64,000 nucleotides of DNA from Symbiopectobacterium sp050472005 (GCF_050472005.1 NZ_JBGOGS010000001.1:930001-994000); one strand, 5' to 3'; positions 43,930 to 52,663 are shown, numbered from the stretch's first letter. Made by a program: numbers and translations. Notes: generated from the letters alone by a model not told the origin.

Positions 43930-44835
43930 TTACGCGACAAAATCAATCGCAACCACTTTCTTCTCGTTGGCGCGGCCTGCGCCGTAAGACGCATCCACGG
44001 AAATCTGGATGGTGTTGTTCTTGTCACGACGCGGACCGATATCGACGTTATATTCCGCACCGGTACCGAAATGCACGGCAGACTTCGCCCAGGCCACCGT
44101 GGTTTTAGTGGTCACGCTTGCGGCCCTGGTAGCATCCAGCGCTTCATAAGCGATCCACTGGAAGCCCAGCCAGTGGTTAGACACAGACCCTTCCTGCAAC
44201 ATCTTGACCGCCATAAAGTCGGCGCTGGTCAATGTGGTGTCACTCAGGATTTGCGTCAGCATGTCGGCGTTGTAGGCGATGTAAAGCTGTTCGCCGTTCT
44301 GCTCGTCGCACTCGTTGCGGCGGAACATCGCTTTGGCGGCTATCAGTTTGGCTTTGGTCAAGCCCGTGCCACCCGCTACAATTTTCTGGGACGCAGGAAG
44401 CGCAACGTTGGTGTAAGCGCCGTTGTTTTCCGTCTTGCGCGGTACCGCATCCAGCAATGCACGGTAAATCACCGTATCCTTGCGGCGGTTGGCGGCGGCC
44501 AGCGTCAATTGCAGATAGGGCCCCTGAGGGTCAGCAATCAGCTTGCGCAGGTCGCGCTTTTCGACAGGAACGAACACACCGTAATCCGCCATCAGTGCGT
44601 TACGGGTGCCGGCTTCCGGCACATCCCACACGGTGTTACCGAAACGCGTAGTAATGGCGTTCATTTCGATGGTACCCATGTCGTTGATGGTGAACGACGC
44701 ACCGGTGATCTGCCCGCGATCCTGTACCGCTGCCTGCAGACGGGAATCTTTTTGTTGTGAGGCAATCTCAAAAGAATCATGAAACTGCGTTACAAAGGCG
44801 GCGGTGACCATACTTTTATTGGCATCAAAAGCCAT
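43930..44835 (-). CDS. major capsid protein
   Basis: 301 aa from ATG 44835 (M-A-F-D-A-N-K-S-M-V), with GGAG 9 nt upstream; an open extension to 44970 runs through the terminator region and is rejected. It contains Q-F-H-D-S-F, a P-V-E-K-R-D-L-R-K-L segment and the C-terminal G-P-R-R-D-K-N-N-T-I-Q-I-S-V-D-A-S-Y-G-A. Position after the scaffold gene and length suit a podoviral HK97-fold capsid protein. Confidence 0.82.
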   Translation of the reverse strand: MAFDANKSMVTAAFVTQFHDSFEIASQQKDSRLQAAVQDRGQITGASFTINDMGTIEMNAITTRFGNTVWDVPEAGTRNALMADYGVFVPVEKRDLRKLIADPQGPYLQLTLAAANRRKDTVIYRALLDAVPRKTENNGAYTNVALPASQKIVAGGTGLTKAKLIAAKAMFRRNECDEQNGEQLYIAYNADMLTQILSDTTLTSADFMAVKMLQEGSVSNHWLGFQWIAYEALDATRAASVTTKTTVAWAKSAVHFGTGAEYNVDIGPRRDKNNTIQISVDASYGAGRANEKKVVAIDFVA

Positions 44836-45043
44836 AATGCGCACTCCAATTCTGTTTCGCCTGTGGGGTGTCGGTTTCCCGGCCCAATACACCGACTGCT
44901 TGGCGCTTACAGACGGCGGGAAATCAGGTATCCGGCTACCACGCCGGGCTGGTAGAGTGATTGTGCGCAAGGTGCGCGTTCGGTTTCCCGACCAAATAAA
45001 AAAAGCCAGCGCTCAGGCTGGCTTGTTGTGACATGTCACAGTA
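44836..45043 (-). promoter_or_regulatory. scaffold-capsid gap with two late-motif copies
   Basis: This gap holds motif copy 5 (GTTCGGTTTCCCGACCA, 44978-44994) and a weaker copy 4 (GTGTCGGTTTCCCGGCCCA, 44868-44886). A hairpin follows the scaffold gene (see terminator). Capsid is often transcribed in excess, which an extra start site here could provide. Confidence 0.45.
45001..45025 (-). terminator. terminator-like hairpin between scaffold and capsid genes
   Basis: AAGCCAGC/GCTGGCTT stem with a GCTCAG loop; on the minus strand it is followed by a seven-T run. It may set the scaffold-to-capsid ratio. Confidence 0.65.
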
Positions 45044-45874
45044 TTACGCTACGGGTGTGTTGCCGTAGGTTTTCGCGTAGTACGCCTGGACACGCGCAGA
45101 GACTTTTTCATGATCGGCGTGTTTCGGATCCATATAGGCATCCGACTTCATCAAATCACGAATGGTCTGTTGCTCTTCCAGATTGATATCACTGCCAGCG
45201 GGGGAATCTTCCTGCATTTCTCCGCCGATTCTTGCCAGCATGCGAATGACCATCGGGTTATTGCCGATCTCGTCAATGCGGCCTTTGTCGGCCTCATCAG
45301 CCAGAGAATTAAACGCCCGGTATGCCAGCCCGATATTTTTGTTAAATTCCGCGTCGGTTTTCCACACCTCGCGCAATGCTGTGCGGGCGGCTTCCTGATC
45401 CCGTTGTGCGGCACCGCCCACCAGTTCCGGCACACGCTGCATGTACTCACCGAGCACAAAGCTTAACTGGTCATTGGTTAGCCCCTTGGCGTGGGCGGAT
45501 GTTAAGAAGCCCTGCATTTGGGGATCGGCTTTAAACTCATCCCAATTGAAGCCCTCGGCATCTACCTTAGGTGCATACTCATCCGCCGTTTTTGGCGGCG
45601 CGTCCCCGCTGCCAAGGCGCTTTTCCAAATGCGTATGCGCATCCGCCAGTTTGCGGGCAGAGCTTTCAATATTGAGGGTACCGTCTTCGCCCACAACGCG
45701 GTATTTTTCCGGTAGCCAATCTGTCGCGCCCGGTTGCTGTGCTGCGCCAGTATTGAGCAAAGCGCCGCCACCTTCGCCACCCGCATTACCACCGCCGTCG
45801 TTACCACCATCACTCCCCCCTGAGCCTTCGCCCTCGCCAGCCTGATTCATGAACGGGAATTTAAGCTTCCACAT
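45044..45874 (-). CDS. capsid assembly scaffolding protein
   Basis: 276 aa, acidic, with a Gly/Ser-rich N terminus (G-E-G-E-G-S-G-G-S-D-G-G-N-D-G-G-G), a helical middle (W-L-P-E-K-Y-R-V, L-A-D-A-H-T-H-L-E-K-R-L) and an ending Y-Y-A-K-T-Y-G-N. It lies directly before the capsid gene, the T7 gp9 slot. W-L-P-E-K-Y-R is typical of podoviral scaffolds. Confidence 0.75.
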   Translation of the reverse strand: MWKLKFPFMNQAGEGEGSGGSDGGNDGGGNAGGEGGGALLNTGAAQQPGATDWLPEKYRVVGEDGTLNIESSARKLADAHTHLEKRLGSGDAPPKTADEYAPKVDAEGFNWDEFKADPQMQGFLTSAHAKGLTNDQLSFVLGEYMQRVPELVGGAAQRDQEAARTALREVWKTDAEFNKNIGLAYRAFNSLADEADKGRIDEIGNNPMVIRMLARIGGEMQEDSPAGSDINLEEQQTIRDLMKSDAYMDPKHADHEKVSARVQAYYAKTYGNTPVA

Positions 45875-45880
45875 TGTTGC

Positions 45881-46102
45881 TTACTCCATCTCTTCGTCTG
45901 CTTCGTTAAGCCTGCGTAAAATAAAATCGAGCACATCACGTCGCCCGGCGTTAAAACATGTCTGGCGTTCACCTTCAGGGCCCCCCTTGACGTACACGGC
46001 ACCACCAAAACGCCGCGTTAACTCATCCAGCACTTGCTGTCCGCCCGGCGTTTCTTCAAAAACGCGCTTGTAATCCTCTGCTCGAGCATCCTTTAAGATC
46101 AT
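45881..46102 (-). CDS. small Bbp19-like structural-module protein
   Basis: 73 aa (M-I-L-K-D-A-R-A-E-D-Y-K-R-V-F, R-R-D-V-L-D-F-I-L-R-R-L) resembling Bbp19 of the Bordetella phage BPP-1, a small protein encoded between portal and scaffold genes. It overlaps the portal stop by 4 bp. Role not established. Confidence 0.62.
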   Translation of the reverse strand: MILKDARAEDYKRVFEETPGGQQVLDELTRRFGGAVYVKGGPEGERQTCFNAGRRDVLDFILRRLNEADEEME

Positions 46103-47730
46103 CGTGCTCCCCCTACCATCTGCTGAACCAATGCGGAACCGGCTTCTTTACCTGCCGAGGTTGCCGCTTCCTGCCCTGCCTGCATCAGCATTTGCTGTTG
46201 TGCTGCCTGCTGCTGTGCCGGTCTGCGCTGTTCACGTAAACGGGCCACATCGTCGGCGCTGCGAATCACCTTGGCGGGAACGCCCAGCGCTTCGGACACC
46301 ACGCGAGCCGCTGAGTCGGTATCCAGCAGGTCGGTAACGTCGGGATCAATCTGTGCCAGTTGCGCAATGTTGGCCCCGGCACGCTCAATGGCGGTCACGT
46401 CCTCCAGCTTCTGCGCGCGCGCCAGCGGGGAAATGTAATGCACGTTAAAATTGGCGGAGTCCATCCCCTCAGGCGCGGCGGGGAAGATGCCAGCGCGGTA
46501 CGCAATGCCGAAACAACGCTGAACCAGTATTTGCAGGTATTCAGCCTGAAAGCGTCCGTACACGGGTCCGAGCAATTGACGGATCAGAGCCACGCGCACA
46601 TGCACCTCGGTGGCGGTCATGGCGGGGCCGTCTTGCGGCTGTAGCTGGTCGGCCATCAGAATCTTGCGGATTTGCGCCCGTAGTTTTTCTTCGGACGTAA
46701 ACGCAACGTTGAAATCGGCACCGGTTAACAGCGGCTTCATACTGTTCACGCTGTTGGCGACGATAATGCGGCGTGGCCCCACCTTGACGGTGCGCGGGTT
46801 TATTACACCGTCGTCTTCCACGATCCACATGCCGGAAATCGCCAGGTCAGCGGCGGCTTTCTCCATGCGCTTAATTTCGTTTAGCTCTTTGCAGTCGGGC
46901 AACGCGTCATAAACGGGGCCGACACCGTAGGCGCTGGCGGGGATCTTCATCCAGCGAGGAACGGCAACGGGAAATTCATGATAGCCAGACTCGCGCGCGG
47001 TGCACTTGCCCTGGACGTCGATGTGATACGACGCAAAGCGCATGTTTTTTGCGAGACGGGCATTGGCCACATAGGTATCACGCGGAAAAATGGCATGAAT
47101 AAAATCGAATTTCGCGTCAGGTTTTTTCTTGGCCTCGTCGCGGATTTTGTCGCTCACGTTTTTGTCGCCAAATTCTTTTACCGCCTGCTCTGCGGTTAAC
47201 GGGTAGCAGCGATACAGGGTGTCAACAATGCCATCACGACGAGACGATGAGACATAGCACTGCGATAGCGGCCACTGCTGGAAGGTAAAGCCGCCCTGCT
47301 CCTTGTCCTCATCGATGTAAAGTGCGAACCAGCCAGCAATAACCACATCCAAACAGGCTTCGTAGGCTTCCGCGTCAAAATTGGCCGCGTGAATGTTTTC
47401 CCATACCAGCGTTGCGCAGGTGGATAGCCACGTTTTTTGCTCGTCGGTGAGGCTTTCGCTGTTTAAATCCATCCACTGCGCATTAGCGGGCGTCATACCG
47501 GACATAAGCGCCGAGGCAAGAATGCGCGTGCTGTCCGTTGCGGTACCGTCCAGCAACTGCGCCACCCTGGATTTAGCGCTGCTGGCGTCCAGTACATCGG
47601 AAGAAAAGCCCGCCCCGCGCAACGGGTAGGTGAAATCAAAGCACTCGCGCCAGGCCGATTCATTGGACTGGCGTAATGCTTTCAGTGAATCCGCCCGACG
47701 GATTATTTTGCTGGCTGTTTCGTTGACCAC
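46099..47730 (-). CDS. portal (head-tail connector) protein
   Basis: 543 aa from GTG 47730 (N-E-T-A-S-K-I-I-R-R), one base after the stop of the 73-aa gene and with GGGGG upstream. The longer frame to 47949 would overlap that gene entirely and is antisense to its codon bias, so it is rejected. It contains F-D-F-T-Y-P-L, L-M-S-G-M-T-P-A-N-A-Q-W and M-T-A-T-E-V-H-V-R, as in T7-type portals, and an Ala/Gln-rich C terminus. Confidence 0.82.
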   Translation of the reverse strand: MVNETASKIIRRADSLKALRQSNESAWRECFDFTYPLRGAGFSSDVLDASSAKSRVAQLLDGTATDSTRILASALMSGMTPANAQWMDLNSESLTDEQKTWLSTCATLVWENIHAANFDAEAYEACLDVVIAGWFALYIDEDKEQGGFTFQQWPLSQCYVSSSRRDGIVDTLYRCYPLTAEQAVKEFGDKNVSDKIRDEAKKKPDAKFDFIHAIFPRDTYVANARLAKNMRFASYHIDVQGKCTARESGYHEFPVAVPRWMKIPASAYGVGPVYDALPDCKELNEIKRMEKAAADLAISGMWIVEDDGVINPRTVKVGPRRIIVANSVNSMKPLLTGADFNVAFTSEEKLRAQIRKILMADQLQPQDGPAMTATEVHVRVALIRQLLGPVYGRFQAEYLQILVQRCFGIAYRAGIFPAAPEGMDSANFNVHYISPLARAQKLEDVTAIERAGANIAQLAQIDPDVTDLLDTDSAARVVSEALGVPAKVIRSADDVARLREQRRPAQQQAAQQQMLMQAGQEAATSAGKEAGSALVQQMVGGAR

Positions 47731-47731
47731 G

Positions 47732-47953
47732 TTACGCCCCCAAGTTGGTTTTACCGCTTGCACCAGACGCAAGCAGTGACGTGCCGGAATCCGCTGCCCC
47801 TTCTGAACCCGTGGCAAGCAGGGATGATCCCTTTTTACGTTTACGGCGTGCGGCTGAATCCGCGTTTGCTGCCTTGGCGGCGGCGTCTGCTGCTTTGGCG
47901 GCTTCCGCTTCTGGGTCGTACCGCACAACGGTGGGTGAACCTCCTCCACACAT
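47732..47953 (-). CDS. small Ala-rich protein upstream of portal
   Basis: 73 aa, M-C-G-G-G-S-P-T-V-V-R-Y-D then an Ala/Lys-rich helix (A-A-K-A-A-D-A-A-A-K-A-A-N-A) and R-R-K-R-K-K-G. Similar short M-C-G-G proteins are common ahead of portal genes in podoviruses. Function unknown. The portal GTG follows its stop by one base. Confidence 0.6.
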   Translation of the reverse strand: MCGGGSPTVVRYDPEAEAAKAADAAAKAANADSAARRKRKKGSSLLATGSEGAADSGTSLLASGASGKTNLGA

Positions 47954-47965
47954 GACGGATTCTCC

Positions 47966-48376
47966 TTAGCTGGGAACGTGCCAGCCCTTGTCAGTCAGTA
48001 CGGGGGCTTTATGCGGCTTGCGCTGCCCGTCCTCGTTGGTGACTGCGGTACTGGTGGTTTGCGTGGTGGCCTGTTTAACCAGGTCGATAAAATCGAGGTT
48101 GTTCGTTAACGGCTGATCCGTGAGGTCGGTAAAGCCATACGCGTCGAATTTAGTGATGATTTGAAAGGCGGCGGCGTTCAGCCCAGAAAGCGCCGCGTTG
48201 CGGGCTGTGACAGCGTCTGTAGCAATACCGCTTCCACCATCTGCGTCCGCATCAGTAATAACCGTTGCGCCAGCGGTGGCGGCGTTCAGTTGTTCAGGGG
48301 GGTTAGCCGTACCCTCCACCTCCGATGACGTAATGATTTCGCCCGGAACTTCGATTTGCTTTTTAGGTCGACCCAT
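47966..48376 (-). CDS. unknown phage protein, first gene of the virion operon
   Basis: 136 aa from ATG 48376 (M-G-R-P-K-K-Q-I-E-V-P-G), preceded by GGAG; an open extension to 48412 is unlikely. An acidic Ala/Thr-rich middle precedes F-D-A-Y-G-F-T-D-L-T and a C-terminal L-T-D-K-G-W-H-V-P. Not recognised. Confidence 0.55.
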   Translation of the reverse strand: MGRPKKQIEVPGEIITSSEVEGTANPPEQLNAATAGATVITDADADGGSGIATDAVTARNAALSGLNAAAFQIITKFDAYGFTDLTDQPLTNNLDFIDLVKQATTQTTSTAVTNEDGQRKPHKAPVLTDKGWHVPS

Positions 48377-48424
48377 GTTGCTTACTCCGTTGGCATTTGG
48401 AGCTTGCAGCATGCGTAAAGGCCT

Positions 48425-48441
48425 GTTCGGTTTTCCGACTA
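48425..48441 (-). promoter_or_regulatory. late motif copy 6 (before the virion operon)
   Basis: GTTCGGTTTTCCGACTA, 49 bp upstream of the first virion gene start. On the transcribed strand it reads as TCGG-AAAA-CCGA, a possible small hairpin. Confidence 0.5.
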
Positions 48442-48646
48442 AAATAATCGATTCGGGGGGCTATTTAACATAATGGCTGTTAAGCGCACCGACGAAATGG
48501 CGCTCAAGCATAAAACAGGGTGAAGGGCGCAAAAGATCGTGTTTACTGCGCCGGAATGGGTGCTTTTTGAAAATAACATTTTTGTAACAAATGGCGGGTA
48601 TCGCCGTTCGCCATGATCATGCAACGAACCGGGTATTTTTGACACG

Positions 48647-48883
48647 TTAGCGCTTGCGGTACCGGCTTTGAAAAAAACGGGTGTAAGGGATTTCTTGCGG
48701 CGCTCTGTTTGTGACCAGTACCCATAAGCGAATGAGCGCCTCCCCATCGTCGTAGCGCGGTACCGCTCCCGCTTTCCAGCCATACAGCGCTGACTTGGAT
48801 ACGTGGAGGGTTTGCGCTATCTGTTGCTGCGTCATCCCCGCGCGTTCGATATCGATGATGACGTTAAACCAGTCGATTTGCAT
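48647..48883 (-). CDS. small helix-turn-helix protein
   Basis: 78 aa. Residues about 14-40 form an HTH (G-M-T-Q-Q-Q-I-A-Q-T-L-H-V-S-K-S-A-L-Y-G-W). It stands between the VapE gene and the virion operon, where a late regulator would be expected. A 234-bp gap with the late motif separates it from the virion genes. Whether it binds that motif is unknown. Confidence 0.72.
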   Translation of the reverse strand: MQIDWFNVIIDIERAGMTQQQIAQTLHVSKSALYGWKAGAVPRYDDGEALIRLWVLVTNRAPQEIPYTRFFQSRYRKR

Positions 48884-49013
48884 CGTGCGAACTCCTCAGG
48901 ACAAAACGCGCGCATGCGCGAGAGTACAGGGGGGCAAAACGCACTGGTTCCCGTGCACGCAATTCACAAACTGCATTTTCGCCCCCCTTCGTGTTTGTTG
49001 CCGTTAAGTTTGC

Positions 49014-49245
49014 GGTACGTACCAACATGCAAAAAATTACTAATTCGCCCTGTACCAGCCTGTACCCACCGTACCCACCGTACCCACCTGTTTTATATAA
49101 ACTGGTAAAACGGAGTTATATGATCACACACACATAAGAAGTAATAGGTTGGTACAGTTGGTACAGTTGGTACAGGCCTCTAAAATCAATGAATTAAGAT
49201 GTACCAACCTCTATTTTGAGGTTGGTACGGGTTGGTACAACGCCT
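49014..49245. repeat. GTACC/GGTAC repeat cluster at the vapE 3' end
   Basis: Within 230 bp there are about a dozen GTACC or GGTAC units: three CGTACCCAC-type units near 49060-49090, three TTGGTACAG units at 49149-49176, and a perfect 11-bp stem GTACCAACCTC/GAGGTTGGTAC (49201-49228) overlapping the vapE stop. This may be a replication origin (iterons) or a protein-binding array. Confidence 0.6.
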
Positions 49246-51496
49246 CAAATACCCGCGTCATTTTCCCGTCGATACGACGCTGAACGCGCTTATAACCGCA
49301 ATTTTGCAAAACATTACTAATTCGCATTTCTTCGCGCTTTCCGATATGGCTGGGATTTAACCCAATCGCATCCCGTAGAACATCGCTAGCGCGTAAAAAT
49401 TCGCAATTTCGCGGAATGTTATTAGTCATCAGGTCGGGCGTGTCGAGCCATTTCTCTACCGTCTCCAACCAGGCATCCTTAATAGTGTACTGCTCATGGA
49501 CACTCGCGCCGAGGCGTTCAGCTTCGCGGAACTGGATGCCACCAAGGTGCTTAAACGTCTCTCGTGCCTCCGCCCACAGTAGTTCTCTGTTTCGCGCTAT
49601 GGCATCGGTATCAACCATTTCGACGACGTCCACAGGCAACCAGCGACGGTTCCCGGTCTTGTCAGCAAGGAACTCGTCCTCATTAGATGACCCAAGGTGG
49701 ATCCCTCGGCGCGCAAAGGTAGTTGTAAATTCGCGAAATTTTGGAACCCATTTATCGTGGGTACGTGTCACCCAGGCTTTGATTGACTCGAGATCTTTGG
49801 TGTTGAGTCCGCGCAATTCGCTTATTTCTGCTACTAGGCATCCGCGCATCTTGCGTGCAAGATCGTCGTCCTTATCAGCAAAAGATATGTCAGCAAAAAA
49901 TTCAGGATCTGGTGAGAGAGCTGCAATCCCAGCTGATTTACGCAGCCCCTGAGCGCCAACCAGGATAGGCACCATATCGGCTTTGATGCCCGGCTCCAGC
50001 ACCCTGCCCGCCAGCGCCGTCCACATGTACATGGACACCGCGCGTGTGTATGGCGTGTCGGCGGTACCGAAGTGCGTATGGTAGAAATATTCAATACGTG
50101 GCACACCGTCCCACTCCAGCCCGTTGAGCCATGTGGTAGCAGAATCGAAAGGCTGTCTTTTAGCAACCATAAAAACAGCATCGCGCATTAGATCTTTATT
50201 GACCTCTTTGAAGCTACGCCGGGAAAGGATAACGCGGAGTTCGCTATAATCTTCATCGCCGAATGCACGCCAGCCGTTGGTTCCTTTTGGGGCCAACATA
50301 ATTGCATCGCGGAAAATATCGTAACGAATTTCTACCCCCGTAAAAGTAGGACGCAAAAGCGCTAACGCTACGTTGTCGATAATGGCTTCTATGGCTCCTT
50401 TATTGTCTCTTCTGAAAGGAGGCAACGGCGCAGGTTCTGCAACTTCGGTACTGGTCAGGTCTTCAAAATCATCCACGCTGGCGGCAGAGGATAAGCGCAT
50501 ACGCTCTGCACCGGGATTTATCCAGCCTTCTTTCTGTGCACGGGTAAAGATGGCCTGATAGCCCGTGCGATCCGCAACAAGCTTCCCCTCATCCCAGCGG
50601 CGTTCAGCCTCCGTAATATCAGCAGCACTGCCGCCACCCGCAACAGACCATTCCAGCCACAGCTCTCTGGCCTGGTTTTCAAATTCGGTCCCGATAAACC
50701 ACGCGAGACGACAGCCCATTGACGCCCAGGCGTTATGTCTGCCACATTTGGGTTGTGCATCGGCCAGCACAGAGGGATGCCACATTGCCGAACGCAGGTC
50801 GTCAACGGTCTGTTGGGTAACGTTATTCAGATCGACGAGACGCGATAAGTCATCGCCAGAGTGGTCGGATACGGGGCGGATCGGTAAATCACCCGCCCTT
50901 GCCAGCAGGATATCGACGGTAACAGGCGCGCCGCTGAAACGTTCGAATATTGCGTTCTCGTCGGGTCCGTAGAGCATATGGTCAGGGTTATAGACGGAAC
51001 GGTCCCAGCGGACAGGGTAGTCATCCAGCAGATTGATACAGTCCATCAGCCAGTTTTCTACCGCCGGGCCAAGGATTTTGTACTCCTCTGGTGTGACAGG
51101 ACGGTCAAGCTCCATGCAAATGCGCCAGCGCTGTTCGCCATTAACCGTCGGGTGCAGATGGCTGGGTGTTGAGTACGTGAAGCATGAGAAGCAGGCCAGT
51201 GCGTCGCGCAACGCCCGCCATGCTTCTTCATCGCAGCCGTCCATATCAAGGAACAGCACATCGCGATCACCAGCATTGAGCGCATAACGACCAACAGCAA
51301 CATCCTTCATCGAATGCCAGATATAGGGCAGGTGTGCTTTTTTGGCGTACATCTGCGCCCGGGTGTCTTCCTGCGAGATGCCGATGGCCTTGCGAAGATC
51401 TTCCAGGGTGTCACTAAAACGCGAGAAGTTTTCACATACCGCAGGCTTTGGTTTGGCGTCTCTGGCGTGCAGCCCTGTTGAATACCGTATAGGCAT
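49211..51496 (-). CDS. VapE-type primase/helicase
   Basis: 761 aa. The C-terminal half matches the virulence-associated E domain, a superfamily-3-like helicase: L-V-G-A-Q-G-L-R-K-S (Walker A position), L-V-A-E-I-S-E-L (Walker B), G-S-S-N-E-D-E-F-L and G-N-R-R-W-L-P-V. The N-terminal part has a D-V-L-F-L-D-M-D-G segment of an AEP-like primase region. It starts 4 bp after the Cro-like gene stop and should be expressed with it. The last codons are part of the GTACC repeat cluster. Confidence 0.83.
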   Translation of the reverse strand: MPIRYSTGLHARDAKPKPAVCENFSRFSDTLEDLRKAIGISQEDTRAQMYAKKAHLPYIWHSMKDVAVGRYALNAGDRDVLFLDMDGCDEEAWRALRDALACFSCFTYSTPSHLHPTVNGEQRWRICMELDRPVTPEEYKILGPAVENWLMDCINLLDDYPVRWDRSVYNPDHMLYGPDENAIFERFSGAPVTVDILLARAGDLPIRPVSDHSGDDLSRLVDLNNVTQQTVDDLRSAMWHPSVLADAQPKCGRHNAWASMGCRLAWFIGTEFENQARELWLEWSVAGGGSAADITEAERRWDEGKLVADRTGYQAIFTRAQKEGWINPGAERMRLSSAASVDDFEDLTSTEVAEPAPLPPFRRDNKGAIEAIIDNVALALLRPTFTGVEIRYDIFRDAIMLAPKGTNGWRAFGDEDYSELRVILSRRSFKEVNKDLMRDAVFMVAKRQPFDSATTWLNGLEWDGVPRIEYFYHTHFGTADTPYTRAVSMYMWTALAGRVLEPGIKADMVPILVGAQGLRKSAGIAALSPDPEFFADISFADKDDDLARKMRGCLVAEISELRGLNTKDLESIKAWVTRTHDKWVPKFREFTTTFARRGIHLGSSNEDEFLADKTGNRRWLPVDVVEMVDTDAIARNRELLWAEARETFKHLGGIQFREAERLGASVHEQYTIKDAWLETVEKWLDTPDLMTNNIPRNCEFLRASDVLRDAIGLNPSHIGKREEMRISNVLQNCGYKRVQRRIDGKMTRVFEALYQPVPTSK

Positions 51497-51499
51497 GGG

Positions 51500-51718
51500 T
51501 TATTTGGCCTTGGCCTTGGTAGTAGTAGTAGCTATTTGTGCTAGATAGAACTGTTCTAGAGCACGCACTGTAGATATCCGAGGATCACCGTTCTTCCCCG
51601 TAAGTATTCGACTTATTGAAGGTTGTTTTACACCAGTGTCCTTCTCTAGGTCTTTTTGAGTGAATCCAAGGGCCAGCAGCGCCCTAACAACTTCTTGAGG
51701 TGTTTTTTTATTCATCAT
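51500..51718 (-). CDS. Cro-like regulator
   Basis: 72 aa from ATG 51718 with GGAG 6 nt upstream (M-M-N-K-K-T-P-Q-E-V-V). HTH at about 19-40 (F-T-Q-K-D-L-E-K-D-T-G-V-K-Q-P-S-I-S-R-I). Open frame further upstream to 51988 crosses the operator region and is not coding. Divergent from the repressor gene and followed at once by vapE, it takes the place of Cro. Confidence 0.75.
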   Translation of the reverse strand: MMNKKTPQEVVRALLALGFTQKDLEKDTGVKQPSISRILTGKNGDPRISTVRALEQFYLAQIATTTTKAKAK

Positions 51719-51732
51719 CTCAACTCCAAATT

Positions 51733-51780
51733 TATGCATTAACCGCATTAAAAATAACAATTCGCATAGAAGTATGCAAT
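51733..51780. promoter_or_regulatory. operator region between cro-like and repressor genes
   Basis: An imperfect inverted repeat TTCGCATA-GAAG-TATGCAAT (51761-51780) and a second weaker one (ATGC...GCAT, 51734-51748) share the half-site TATGCGA with the operator at 52628. Confidence 0.55.
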
Positions 51781-51848
51781 GCAAAAAAATTATTATTATT
51801 CGATTATAATATGCTAAAAGACATATTTTTATATCTGGAGACGTACAA

Positions 51849-52547
51849 ATGCACGTAGGAACTGAAAATTTAAACAGAAATATCAAGAGCTTAATGAAAA
51901 AGAAGCATGTAAAAAGTGTTACTGAATTATCACGGCGAATAGGGATGCCACAACCTACATTGCACCGAATGCTAAATGGTGAAGTCAAAAGCCCAAGGTT
52001 GGCGGTGGTTCAAAACCTTGCAAAATTTTTCAATGTAGAGGCCAACGACTTGCTATATAAGGATTTAACTCTCAAAGATAATAATCAACCGGAAGAGATC
52101 CAACAAAATGAAGCTTTCCCTAGTCAGCCTATCCCTCTGACTTTTACTAAAGTACCGATGCTGGGTACGGCACAACTTGGCGGTGGTGGCTATTGGGATC
52201 CTCAAGAATACGCTGTTGGCCAAGGGGATGGCTATGTCTTGTGGCCAACAAAGGATAAAGATGCATTTGCACTCAAGTGCCAAGGAGATTCAATGATGCC
52301 TCGGATACAACACGGGGAGTTTGTTGTGATAGAGCCTAACCGGAAATTTAAGCCAGGAGATGAAGTACTAGTTCAAGATACACAAGGGGAAGTAATGGTA
52401 AAAATATTTCTCTTTCAAAAAGATGGAATTGTTAACTTGCTTTCAATCAACTCAGAACATGCCCCTATTCGTCTAGAGGCGCACACCATAAAAAAAATAT
52501 TCTACGTGGCAGGCATAGTCAAAGATTCGCTGTACTACCCAGACTAA
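51849..52547 (+). CDS. LexA/CI-type prophage repressor
   Basis: 232 aa. N-terminal HTH (S-V-T-E-L-S-R-R-I-G-M-P-Q-P-T-L-H-R-M-L-N-G) and a C-terminal S24 peptidase-type domain with Ser148 (G-D-S-M-M-P-R-I) and Lys185 (E-V-M-V-K-I-F). At the expected self-cleavage point the sequence is T-A-Q-L-G-G rather than Ala-Gly or Cys-Gly, so L110-G111 would be the scissile bond if cleavage occurs. Divergent from the Cro-like gene, with operators on both sides. Confidence 0.87.
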   Translation: MHVGTENLNRNIKSLMKKKHVKSVTELSRRIGMPQPTLHRMLNGEVKSPRLAVVQNLAKFFNVEANDLLYKDLTLKDNNQPEEIQQNEAFPSQPIPLTFTKVPMLGTAQLGGGGYWDPQEYAVGQGDGYVLWPTKDKDAFALKCQGDSMMPRIQHGEFVVIEPNRKFKPGDEVLVQDTQGEVMVKIFLFQKDGIVNLLSINSEHAPIRLEAHTIKKIFYVAGIVKDSLYYPD

Positions 52548-52595
52548 TTTAAAAACCAAGAGAACCTCTCTCGAGAAAATTAATGCGAAAAAGAA

Positions 52596-52656
52596 TTGAC
52601 AATGCGAAAACAAGTCTCGATACTATCTATGCGATTGTGAATATACAGATCGCATA
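52596..52656 (+). promoter_or_regulatory. early plus-strand promoter and operator
   Basis: TTGACA (52596-52601), 17-bp spacer, GATACT (52619-52624), followed by a perfect 8-bp inverted repeat TATGCGAT/ATCGCATA (52628-52656). AATGCGA half-sites also lie at about 52583 and 52602. Repressor binding here would shut off the early operon. Confidence 0.65.
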
Positions 52657-52663
52657 CACCACC

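Noticed and set aside
44836..44970. N-terminal extension of the capsid protein
   Set aside because: It runs through the intergenic motif region; ATG 44835 has a proper ribosome site and gives a normal length.
47731..47949. N-terminal extension of the portal gene
   Set aside because: It lies entirely within another frame of the 73-aa gene, is Pro/Gln/Arg-rich as an out-of-frame shadow, and a GTG with a ribosome site exists at 47730.
48439..48783. 114-codon frame on the minus strand overlapping the small HTH gene
   Set aside because: It overlaps the clear HTH protein, lacks a ribosome site and crosses the late motif.
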